The notes under the pieces are model-generated. The model saw only the letters and a list, made by a program, of their open reading frames with translations. It made no database searches and was not told the DNA's origin. From Geodermatophilus sp. TF02-6 (GTDB taxonomy: Bacteria > Actinomycetota > Actinomycetes > Mycobacteriales > Geodermatophilaceae): 64,000 bases of DNA. Every line of letters begins with the position of its first letter. Position 1 is the first letter of the stretch. The stretch is from contig NZ_QOHF01000009.1 in the NCBI RefSeq assembly GCF_003319115.1, positions 62,001 through 126,000 on the forward strand. The letters are read 5' to 3'. Shown piece by piece: positions 36,251 through 45,005 of this stretch. A program made the position numbers and the translations under genes.

Positions 36251-38803
36251 TCAGCTCATGAGCCCGTGCTGGTGCGTCCAGTTGGTGGCTTCGACGCGGC
36301 TGCGGACGCCGATCTTGCGGTAGATGGCGGCGCAGTGGTTGCTGACGGTGCGCACGCTCAAGCCCAGCTCGGAGGCGATCTCGGAGTCGGAGAGTCCGGC
36401 GGCGACGGCGCAGAGGATGTCGATCTGGCGGGCGGTGAGGACGCTGTGCGGCTGTGCCGCGCCGTCCGTCCTGTCCGGGTCGACCCGGACGGCGACCGTG
36501 GTGGCGTAGTCGAGGGCGAGGCAGAGGGCTGCTTCGGCGGAGAGCCGGGCTCCTTCGCGGCCGAGTGTGGTGTAGCGGTGGGGGCCGAGGCGGCGTCGCA
36601 CGGTGCGCAGGGCGTCGTCATAGCGCGCACGGCGGGCGGGGACGAGGACCGAGTGCAGCACCGGGGTGAGGTGTTCGAGCCGGCCTTGCAGGGTCGCGGC
36701 GGCTTCCAGGTCGCCGGTTTCGGCGGCCAGGGTGACCAGGGTGACGTGGGTGAGGGCGGGTTGGATGGTGTCGGCGGCCCTGAACTGGTCGACGAGCTGC
36801 AGGTGCTCGACTGCGGCCGTGGCGGCGCCGGAGTAGTCGTGGTCGAGCAGCAGCCGGCCGGCAGAGACGGCGAGGAGGTAGCTGCGGGCGTACTGGTCGT
36901 TGACGGTGCGGCACAAGCTCAGCAGGTGGGCGATGTCGGGCAGGGCGGCAGGTGGGGGATGTGGCAGGCCGAGGAGCGCCAGGGCGGCGAGGATGGTGGC
37001 GCGGGCGTCGTCGTGGGCTTGAGCCCGGTCCAGCGCGGCCCGGCCGAGGTCGAACGCGGCGTCGGGGTCGCCGGCTTGGTGGGTGAGCATGGCGGCGTAG
37101 GCCTCGAACCGGGCCAGGCGCCGCTGGTCGCCCCGGCGTTCGCAGCGGTGGCGAGCCTCGGCGACCGCGGCGGTGGCGGTCTTGCGGTCCCCGGTCACGG
37201 GGTAGGTGGTGAACGCCAGCTCGAGGCCGAGCAGCAGGACGGTTTCCTCGGCGCAGTCGCGGGCCAGCTGCAGCCCGTCGGCGAGGCGTTGCCGAGCCCA
37301 CCGGGAGTGGGCTTGGGGGTTGGTGGTGTGGCGGGTGAGCGCGGCGCTCCACAGCAGGCCGCGGGCGACCAGGTTCGGGTCGACGCCGTCGAGGGGATGG
37401 GTGGCTTCGAGGAGCTGCTCGATGCGGAGCCGGGCTGCAGCGTCGTGACCGACGGCGACCAGGTACGGTGCGCAGTCGACCGCGCACCGCAACGCGGCCA
37501 GGACCTCGCCGCTGCTGCGGTGTCGGTCCACGGCAGCCAGGATGTCGGCCCAGTAGGTGTCGAGGAGCCGGTAGGCGAGGGTCAGGTCCCCGGCCAGGTG
37601 CGCGGCACCGGCCTTCGCGGCGAGAGCGGTGACGTGACGCAGGTGCCGGTCGGCGACCTGGGCCGAGTCGGTGCCGTCGAGGTGTCCGCGGGCGTACATG
37701 CGCACCAGCGTGGGCAGGTGGTAGAGCCCCGGAACTGCAGGGTCCTGCTCGGTGCCGGGGTCGACCAGCTCGACGTCGACGAGCTCGGCGAGGGTGTCGA
37801 ACAGATCCCCCACGCCGGTGCTGTCGGTGCTGCCGGTGACGGCGGCGGCGTCGTCGAGGGTGAACGGCCCGGCGAACACCGCTAGGTCGCCCAGCAACGA
37901 CTGCGCCGCAGGCGGGACGTGGCGCACGGTGGCGTCCAGCGCGGCGGCCATCGACGTGTGCCGGGCCGGGCCGGGAGAGGTGTGGCGGGGGCGGGGGGCG
38001 CGGAGCAGCTCCAGGCCCGCACCGTTGCGCAGCGCGTCGACGAACGCCTCCGGCGGCAGGCTCGCGACTCGGGCGGCGGCGAGCTCGAGGGCCAGCGGGT
38101 GCCCCGACAGCAGCCGGCAGAGCCCGGTGACCGCGGCGGTGTTCATCGAGGTCAGTTGGAAGGTGGCGTCGGCCTCGGCGGCGCGGGCGGCGTAGAGGGC
38201 CACCGCGGGTGGCGTTGCCGCTGCCGGCGGGCGGAGTCGCGGCCCCGGGCCGGGAGGCGTCGACCCGGCCGTCGCCCAGGGGAGGGGCCGGACCCGGTAC
38301 ACGATCTCCCCCTCGACTCCGAGGGGGGTCGCGCTGGTGGCCAGTACCCGCACCCGTGGGCTGGCGGTCCGGGCCCGCTGCAGCAGCCCCCGCAGATCGA
38401 GCAGCTGCTCGGCGTCGTCGAGCACCCACAGCACGAGCTGAGCCTGCTCCGCCGCCGCAGCCGCCATCGAGTGGTCACCGGCCGCTGAGGTGAGCGGCCT
38501 GGACCGGACCGGCGCCGGTGCGCCTCGTGACGCCTTGCCCACGGACCAGGGCACCACCGGGATCCGTGCAGCCAGCCGAGTGGCGACCGCGGCCGCCACC
38601 GAGGTCTTCCCGACCCCACCCATCCCGGTCAGGGTCACCAGCTGCGTGCCCTCCCGGACGAGGAGCTCGCTCAGGTGGTCGACGTCCTCGTCGCGACCGA
38701 TCACCCGACCCCGCCCCGGCCACGCCGGCTCTCCGACCGGCGTCGCTGCCGGCTGCGCGGTGACCGCATCTGCTCCCGCGTCCGAGGGGAGGGCACCAGG
38801 CAC
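36251..38803 (-). CDS. Large ATP-binding LuxR-family regulator
   Basis: The roughly 850-residue protein has an NB-ARC/LuxR layout. A P-loop (LTLTGMGGVGKTSVAAAVAT) lies near residue 60, with VLWVLDDAEQLL as Walker B and GHPLALELAAARVA in the helical part. A long helical repeat region (TPR-like) follows, then a C-terminal LuxR helix-turn-helix (LTARQIDILCAVAAGLSDSE ... LSVRTVSNHCAAIYRKIGV). It is probably a signal-gated transcription activator. I chose the GTG at 38803 because GGGGGG lies about eight bases upstream; the frame is open to an ATG at 38902. It is the largest gene of the low-G+C island, and its targets may be the small secreted or membrane genes to its right, but no operator is visible. 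Confidence 0.85.
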   Translation of the reverse strand: MPGALPSDAGADAVTAQPAATPVGEPAWPGRGRVIGRDEDVDHLSELLVREGTQLVTLTGMGGVGKTSVAAAVATRLAARIPVVPWSVGKASRGAPAPVRSRPLTSAAGDHSMAAAAAEQAQLVLWVLDDAEQLLDLRGLLQRARTASPRVRVLATSATPLGVEGEIVYRVRPLPWATAGSTPPGPGPRLRPPAAATPPAVALYAARAAEADATFQLTSMNTAAVTGLCRLLSGHPLALELAAARVASLPPEAFVDALRNGAGLELLRAPRPRHTSPGPARHTSMAAALDATVRHVPPAAQSLLGDLAVFAGPFTLDDAAAVTGSTDSTGVGDLFDTLAELVDVELVDPGTEQDPAVPGLYHLPTLVRMYARGHLDGTDSAQVADRHLRHVTALAAKAGAAHLAGDLTLAYRLLDTYWADILAAVDRHRSSGEVLAALRCAVDCAPYLVAVGHDAAARLRIEQLLEATHPLDGVDPNLVARGLLWSAALTRHTTNPQAHSRWARQRLADGLQLARDCAEETVLLLGLELAFTTYPVTGDRKTATAAVAEARHRCERRGDQRRLARFEAYAAMLTHQAGDPDAAFDLGRAALDRAQAHDDARATILAALALLGLPHPPPAALPDIAHLLSLCRTVNDQYARSYLLAVSAGRLLLDHDYSGAATAAVEHLQLVDQFRAADTIQPALTHVTLVTLAAETGDLEAAATLQGRLEHLTPVLHSVLVPARRARYDDALRTVRRRLGPHRYTTLGREGARLSAEAALCLALDYATTVAVRVDPDRTDGAAQPHSVLTARQIDILCAVAAGLSDSEIASELGLSVRTVSNHCAAIYRKIGVRSRVEATNWTHQHGLMS

Positions 38804-39617
38804 GCAGATCACCCCCCTTCGCTCTGCGCCGTCTCGCCCAGCTGGCTGACCCGATGATCGTGGAAGTCCGGCGAAGTGGAGGCCATGAGTAATTCTGCTC
38901 ATCGTGGCCGGGTCGAGCCCGGCGTTAGCGTGCCGCCGCCCGACCGAGGAAGCGATGGGGTCAGCCGAGGCGCCGCAACCAGACCTCGGAGCTCCGCAGA
39001 CGCGGGCACACGCCTCGACAAAGGGGGTGAACGCCGTGGAAACAGACCAGGCGGTCGGACGCGCACTCGGAACACGGCTCCTGCTCCCGGCGGTCTCGGG
39101 CTGTTCGCCGCCAGCGCCTCACCGTCACCGAACGACGGCGAGTGCGTCAACGAGAGGGTTGTCGACCCTTCTACGGGCACGTTCGAGCCCTTCGCCTCTC
39201 AGTCGTTCGTGTCCGGTGAGCGAGCACCGGAGCACACAACGGGAATCAGCAGAGCGACGGCAACAGCCGCCTCGTGACCGGCGTCAACTGTCTGCGGTTC
39301 TGAACCCGGACTCGCCTCCTCGAACGGGGCAATGGCGTCCCAGCGAAGAGTTCACCGGCGGTCGTCCCGGCAGAAGGGATCTGGGTCTGTTGCGGGAACA
39401 GGACCTGGGTCCATTGGTCCCAGCCGTCGCGAGCGCGACCCTCGATGCGTCATTCCGATCCGGGCCGGTAGCGGCTGCTGAACAGTCGGATCGGCCGGGC
39501 AGACAGCCCGCTGGCGGCTGGGGCTGGGCACGGTCCCGGCTGCGGTCGCCGACGTGCTGCTCCATCAGGTCCGTCTCGGACCGGCGCCATCCAGACCGTC
39601 ACGTCGGAGGGACGACC
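38804..39617. other. 814-bp region without a recognisable gene
   Basis: G+C falls to about 65% here, below the 75% of core genes. Open frames exist on both strands but none has protein-like composition and a ribosome site together. The right end (39526-39617) is the duplicated upstream element described separately. The rest may hold promoters for the LuxR gene or degenerated DNA. Confidence 0.5.
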
Positions 39618-39620
39618 ATG
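39526..39620 (+). repeat. Duplicated upstream element, copy A
   Basis: GGGCACGGTCCCGGC, CGGTCGCCGACGTG and GGACCGGCGCC occur in the same order and spacing as at 40611-40706. Each copy ends at the ATG of a short ORF behind a GGAGGG-type ribosome site. Identity is about 70-75% over some 95 bases by eye. Confidence 0.75.
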
Positions 39621-39815
39621 ACCGCCACCACACCCGTCACCACGCCCGTCAACGCTCCGGCGACCACCGGCGGCCGCATCCTCGCCTGGTTCCGGGTCAG
39701 CACCACACGCAACCGTGCCCGGCGCGTGGCCCCGGTCGCCGCACCGACGGCGATGCCGACCCGGTTCGGCGACAGCTACCTCTGGCCTGACGGCAGTTGG
39801 ACGCACTCCAGCTGA
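39618..39815 (+). CDS. Small protein of unknown function, 65 residues
   Basis: The ATG at 39618 is preceded by GGAGGG with six bases spacing. The product starts with a Thr/Pro/Ala-rich segment (MTATTPVTTPVNAPATTGG), then a basic helix (RILAWFRVSTTRNRARR), and ends in FGDSYLWPDGSWTHSS. There is no signal peptide or known domain. It follows copy A of the duplicated element and precedes the CAP-domain gene by 86 bases. Support is a good ribosome site and reading frame; it is otherwise uncharacterised. Confidence 0.55.
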   Translation: MTATTPVTTPVNAPATTGGRILAWFRVSTTRNRARRVAPVAAPTAMPTRFGDSYLWPDGSWTHSS

Positions 39816-39901
39816 ACCCGACAGCGCCAGCCGCCCCACCGCATCAACGTGCCCGCGATGGCCCAGGACCTGAACCAGGTTCGAACACAGGAGGGATGAC
39901 G

Positions 39902-40453
39902 ATGAACAGAATCGCCAAGACCATGGGGGCAGCCGGTGTCAGCGCGGCCGTCCTGATCGGTCTCCCGGGTACGGCCTCGGCCGCGTTGGACAACAGCCAG
40001 AAGGACCGGATCGTGGCCCAGCACAACCTGTACCGCGACGAGGTCGGCACCCCGCCATTGGCATGGGACGACACGCTCGCGGCGGCGGCGCAGGCCTACG
40101 CCGACAAGCTGCTGCCCACCGCGCAGGCCGACGGACCCCTGCTCCACGACCCCAACAGGGGCGAGGTCGGTGAGAACCTCTACAACGCCTGGAGCTCAGG
40201 ATTCGGCGCGACGGCTCCTGATCCCCTCGACGCCTTGGCTTGGTGGTACTCGGAGAAGGCCATGTACGACGCCAATCCTCAACCGGTGGGCAACTCCATC
40301 CAATCGTGGGGCCACTACTCGCAGATGGTGTGGAAGGACACCCAGCGGGTCGGCTGCGGTGCTGCCAGTGGGTCCCGAAACGGTCGCTTCGACACCGTGG
40401 TGGTGTGCCGCTATGACCCGCCGGGCAACATGATCGGCGAGATGCCGTACTGA
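39902..40453 (+). CDS. Secreted CAP (SCP/PR-1)-domain protein
   Basis: The 183-residue protein has a Sec signal peptide (MNRIAKTMGAAGVSAAVLIG then TASA, cleavage near residue 27) and one CAP domain. Marks are RIVAQHNLYRDEVGTPPLAW, GENLYNAWSSG, YDAN, IQSWGHYSQMVWKDTQRVGC (CAP signature with His and Glu/His cavity residues) and VVVCRYDPPGN. CAP proteins are secreted and often bind lipids or act at the cell surface; bacterial roles are poorly known. Codon use is less GC-biased than in core genes, as in the rest of the island. The ATG at 39902 has AGGAGGG at ideal spacing. The 3' end with its stop is duplicated. Confidence 0.88.
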   Translation: MNRIAKTMGAAGVSAAVLIGLPGTASAALDNSQKDRIVAQHNLYRDEVGTPPLAWDDTLAAAAQAYADKLLPTAQADGPLLHDPNRGEVGENLYNAWSSGFGATAPDPLDALAWWYSEKAMYDANPQPVGNSIQSWGHYSQMVWKDTQRVGCGAASGSRNGRFDTVVVCRYDPPGNMIGEMPY

Positions 40454-40486
40454 ATGCCGTACTGAGTCGTGCGACATGCCGTACTC
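40442..40486 (+). repeat. Duplicated gene end with stop codon
   Basis: ATGCCGTACTGA, the last four codons of the CAP gene, is repeated directly at 40454-40465, and ATGCCGTACT occurs again at 40476. The first repeat is in frame. Confidence 0.85.
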
Positions 40487-40610
40487 GGTGGTGCTGCGTC
40501 GGGCGCCGGAATGCAGAGCACTCGGTGCCCGGCCCAGCACGCCCGGGTGGCATCACCGGATGAGCGCTGCGGCCCGTCGGGCCGGCAGCGGGCTCGCTGA
40601 CCACCCGGTT

Positions 40611-40706
40611 GGGCACGGTCCCGGCCCCGGTCGCCGACGTGTTGCATCGCCGGAGCCGTCCTGGACCGGCGCCGTTCTGATCGTCTGGGTGGAGGGGATG
40701 GTCATG
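40611..40706 (+). repeat. Duplicated upstream element, copy B
   Basis: This is the second copy of the element at 39526-39620, again ending at a short ORF start (ATG 40704) behind GGAGGGG. Conservation of sequence, spacing and position relative to the start codon suggests a promoter or leader control element. Confidence 0.75.
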
Positions 40707-40796
40707 ACACCGCACGCCGCCGTGGTCCTGCGCTCGTGGTTCCTCGGCCGGTCGCCACGGGGCTCGGCCTCGCCGTGGCACGTGGCCAGGCGGTGA
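40704..40796 (+). CDS. 30-residue leader peptide coupled to the serine hydrolase
   Basis: GGAGGGG sits six bases before the ATG. The ORF encodes a basic peptide (MTPHAAVVLRSWFLGRSPRG ...) and its TGA overlaps the ATG of the serine hydrolase gene by one base (TGATG), so translation of the second gene probably depends on the first. No function beyond coupling or attenuation is claimed. Confidence 0.5.
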   Translation: MTPHAAVVLRSWFLGRSPRGSASPWHVARR

Positions 40797-42043
40797 TGGG
40801 CGCCGTGGCGGCTGTACCGGCTCGAGCCGGACGGCGGTTCGCGTGGCGGCGTGCTGCGCTGACCGTCGTGGCGGTCGCTGTCGGGATGAGCGTGCTGACC
40901 TGCGCCAGCAGCGACGTGGCCAGCGCGTCGGGCGTGTCGGCGTCGACGAGGGACGCCACCGAGTTGGGCGCCAGGCTGCGCCCGATCATCACCGGAGCGC
41001 TGCACGAGCTGGACGTCCCGGGAGCAGTCGTCCTGGTCCGCACACCGGCCGGACAGTACGAGGAGGCGTTCGGCACCCGCCAGCTGGGCAGCAACGACCC
41101 GGTCGGGATCGATGACCACTTCCGGGTCGGATCGATCACCAAGACGATGACCGGCACCGTCGTGCTGCAACTGGTGCAGGAGCGCAGGATCGCGCTGAGC
41201 GACCCGGTCTCGAAGTACCGCCCCGATGTCCCCAACGGCGACCACATCACCATCGCGCAGCTGCTGGACATGCGCAGCGGCCTGCACAGCTACACCGAGC
41301 TCGAGTCGTTCAACCGCATCCTCGACCAGGACCCCACCAGGGTGTGGCATCCCGAGGAGCTGCTCGCGCTCGGCCTGGCCCAGCCCCCCTACTTCCCGCC
41401 CGGCGAGGGGTACCACTACTCGAACACGAACACCGTCCTACTGGGCCTGATCATCGACCAGCTCACCGGTCGCCAGCTCGCCGACGTCTTCCGCGAACGG
41501 ATCTTCCAACCGCTCGGTCTGCGCCAGACGCTGCTGCCGCCGATCGAGGACAACGCCATCCCGGCTCCCCACCCACACGGCTACCTCTTCGGCACCAACC
41601 TCTCCACCCTGACCGACCCGGCGCTCCCACCCGACCAGCAGGCCGCCGTCCGCGACGGCACACTGCTGCCCAACGACGTCACCGCTCTGAACCCGTCGTG
41701 GGGCTGGGCGGCCGGAGCCGTGATCTCCACCGCCGCCGACCTGGCCGTCTACGTCAGAGCACTGGTCACCGGCGGCCTGCTCGACCGCGCCTTGCAGCAG
41801 CAGCGGCTAGACAGCCTCACCCCGGTCGATCCCGCCGATCCGGACAGCGCCTCCTACGGCCTGGCGTTGGCCCGGTTCGGGCCGATGATCGGCCACGACG
41901 GTTCGTTGCCCGGATACCAGTCGTTCATGGGCCATGACCCGGTTCGCGGGAACACCCTCATCGTCTTGACCAACCTGCAGACCGCCCCCGACGGCACCCA
42001 GCCGGCCAACGAGATCGCCAGGCGCATCCTCGCCCGGCTCTGA
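40796..42043 (+). CDS. Serine hydrolase, class C beta-lactamase / D-Ala-D-Ala carboxypeptidase family
   Basis: The 415-residue protein has a basic start and hydrophobic segment (FAWRRAALTVVAVAVGMSVL followed by TC, signal peptide or poor lipobox) and then a beta-lactamase-fold domain. The catalytic SxxK is SITK in HFRVGSITKTMTG, the YxN is YSN in YHYSNTNTVLLGLI, and HDGSLPGYQS supplies the third (HxG) motif. Similar enzymes are R61-type D,D-peptidases or esterases acting outside the membrane. True beta-lactam resistance cannot be predicted. It lies in the island, coupled to a leader ORF and downstream of duplicated element B. Confidence 0.87.
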   Translation: MGAVAAVPARAGRRFAWRRAALTVVAVAVGMSVLTCASSDVASASGVSASTRDATELGARLRPIITGALHELDVPGAVVLVRTPAGQYEEAFGTRQLGSNDPVGIDDHFRVGSITKTMTGTVVLQLVQERRIALSDPVSKYRPDVPNGDHITIAQLLDMRSGLHSYTELESFNRILDQDPTRVWHPEELLALGLAQPPYFPPGEGYHYSNTNTVLLGLIIDQLTGRQLADVFRERIFQPLGLRQTLLPPIEDNAIPAPHPHGYLFGTNLSTLTDPALPPDQQAAVRDGTLLPNDVTALNPSWGWAAGAVISTAADLAVYVRALVTGGLLDRALQQQRLDSLTPVDPADPDSASYGLALARFGPMIGHDGSLPGYQSFMGHDPVRGNTLIVLTNLQTAPDGTQPANEIARRILARL

Positions 42044-42215
42044 TCCGCACAGATCCGCAACCGCCCCACCGGAGCACCCCGGCCACCACCACCAGGGGCG
42101 AGGACTCCGACGCCCGCCGGTCGATCACGGCCGTCAGCGGTCCGAAGCTGGCAGCGCAGGCAGCCCGAGCGGGCACGGCGTCACGGCTGGCAACACCCCC
42201 GACCGAGGAGCAGAC

Positions 42216-43022
42216 GTGCACGCCTCCCTGATCATCGTCATCCTGGTGCTGCCCCTCCTCGTCGGTCTGTGGGTACAGCACCGCCTGATCCAGCGGTCCC
42301 CGGACAGCGGGATGGGTGGGCTGTCGGTCAGCGACCTGATCGAGCCCGTCCGCACACTGGCGGTGCTGCTCCTCGCATTCGTGCTGGTCTCGGCCTACAG
42401 CTCGTACGACACCGCCAGCCAGCAAGCGGCGGCCGAAGCCGGCGCGGTCCAGGCGATGGCGGAGAGTGCGGCACTGCTGACCCCGGAGTCGCGCCGCGAT
42501 GTGCTGGGCCCGTTGCAGTGCTACGCCCGAGCGGTCGCCGGGCCGGACTGGCGCGCGCAGGCTGAGGGCAGCGCGTTGTCCCCGATCGCCGATGCGGCAT
42601 CCCACGGCATCGATGCAGCGCTCGCACGAGCGCGCAGCGACGAGCGCAACGTCGCCGTGGTCGAGCCGATCACGTTGGAGAACAACCGCCGCATCGAGGC
42701 GCGCATCCTGCGGGCCGAGGAGGGCCAACCCGCCGTCCCCGGTCAGGCGTGGACGCTGATGCTGGTCACGGTGGCCATCACGGTGGGCGTTGCGGCGCTG
42801 CTGGGCCATCCGCCGGTACACCGGCGTCTGCAGCTGGCCGTGCTCGTCGGGACAGTGGTCGTGTACGGCCTCTCCCTGCTCATCATCCAAGACCTCGACA
42901 CTCCCTTCACCGGCCCGGCGAAGATCGAGCCCACCGCGATGCTCGACGTCGAACAGCGGATCGCCGCTCTGCCCGATGGCACCGCAGTCCTCCCCTGCGA
43001 CGGGCAAGGCCGCCTCCTCTGA
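42216..43022 (+). CDS. DUF4239 (bestrophin-like) membrane protein
   Basis: The 268-residue protein has four hydrophobic segments: near the start (LIIVILVLPLLVGLWV), at about residue 50 (LAVLLLAFVLVSAY), and two at the end (WTLMLVTVAITVGVAALL and LAVLVGTVVVYGLSLLII). It ends with DTPFTGPAKIEP, the PFxG motif of the DUF4239/bestrophin-like family. The loop between the segments carries EAGAVQAMAESA. Some relatives are proposed to be anion channels, which is not shown here. The GTG at 42216 has GAGGAG upstream. It is the last intact gene of the island. Confidence 0.75.
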   Translation: MHASLIIVILVLPLLVGLWVQHRLIQRSPDSGMGGLSVSDLIEPVRTLAVLLLAFVLVSAYSSYDTASQQAAAEAGAVQAMAESAALLTPESRRDVLGPLQCYARAVAGPDWRAQAEGSALSPIADAASHGIDAALARARSDERNVAVVEPITLENNRRIEARILRAEEGQPAVPGQAWTLMLVTVAITVGVAALLGHPPVHRRLQLAVLVGTVVVYGLSLLIIQDLDTPFTGPAKIEPTAMLDVEQRIAALPDGTAVLPCDGQGRLL

Positions 43023-43079
43023 AGATCATCAAGGGGAGCAACACCTGCAGCTCATCGAGCTGGGCGGCGCTGAGCCGGC

Positions 43080-43821
43080 TTCGACCGCAAGGTCGACACC
43101 CAGCGCTGGCTCGACGAGGTCGCCGCTGCCGTGGTCACCGGCTCCTACGTCGACCCGGGTGCGGGCCGGCAGACCTTCGCCCAGTACTACGCCGAGTGGT
43201 CGGCCCGCCAGGTGTGGGCGCCCGGCACCGAAACGGCGATGAGCCTGGCCGCTCGCACGTCGAGCACCGGGTCGAGAGCGTGGTCAACCGCGGCCTGGCG
43301 CCGGGCACGTGCACACCCGGATCAACGACGTCCGCGCTGTCCTGCGCGGCGCCGTCGCCGACCGGGTGATCCCGCGCGACCCGAGCGAGGGCATCGCCCT
43401 CCCCTGCCGCCGCACGGCCGCCACCATGACGCTGCGGCAGGTGTGCCTCGCGCCGTCACTGGTCGACCTGCTGGCCGAGCACGTCGCCGCCCACTGCCCG
43501 GAGGGCACCTGGCTCTTCACCGGAGAAGCGGGACAATCCCCGCACCAGAACACCGTCGGCTACCGCTGGCGCACCACCATCCGGGCCGCCGACCTCACGG
43601 GCGTGAAGCTGCACGACCTCCGGCACTCCTAGGCCTCCGGGCTCATCGCCTCCGGCTGCGACGTCGTCACCGTCCAGCGGGCCCTCGGGCACGCCAGCGC
43701 CACCACGACGCTGAACACCCACAGCCACCTCCGGCCTCCCGCGGAGGACCGCACGAGGCGGGCCGTCGATGAGGCGTGGAGTGCCATCACCGTGCCATCG
43801 GAGCGGTCAGCGACTCGCTGA
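43080..43821 (+). pseudogene. Decayed tyrosine recombinase (phage-type integrase)
   Basis: Pieces of one actinobacterial integrase are spread over three frames. FDRKVDTQRWLDEVAAAVVT and FAQYYAEWSARQVWAPGT come from 43080 on; SHVEHRVESVVNRGLAPGT is in another frame near 43255; and VHTRINDVRAVLRGAVADRV leads through PHQNTVGYRWRTTIRAADLT to HDLRHS in a third. A TAG stop at about 43630 interrupts the catalytic core directly after HDLRHS, and the rest (ASGLIASGCDVVTVQRALGH ... TTLNTHSHL) follows. The middle with the first catalytic arginine is deleted, and the nucleophile tyrosine of NTYSHL is histidine. The enzyme cannot be active. It marks the right edge of the island. Confidence 0.88.
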
Positions 43822-43823
43822 CC
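43805..43823 (-). terminator. Hairpin downstream of ychF
   Basis: GGTCAGCG and CGCTGACC form a perfect eight-base stem with a three-base loop, 19 bases past the ychF stop codon. Confidence 0.6.
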
Positions 43824-43841
43824 TGCATAAATGTCACTGGC

Positions 43842-44915
<1,074 letters not shown>

Positions 44916-44923
44916 GGAGGTCC

Positions 44924-44929
44924 AGCCTA
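44924..44929 (-). promoter_or_regulatory. Leaderless -10 box TAGGCT of ychF
   Basis: On the minus strand TAGGCT ends eight bases before the GTG start at 44915. Confidence 0.55.
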
Positions 44930-45005
44930 CGTGGGCCCGCCCGCCGCGCCCGCCCGCCGTCCGGCGCCCGGCCGGCCCCCAGGAAGACGAGGCATACTGC
45001 GGCGG

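Noticed and set aside
38876-39277. Plus-strand ORF of 133 codons in the island
   Set aside because: No ribosome site, mixed composition and no domain; likely chance.
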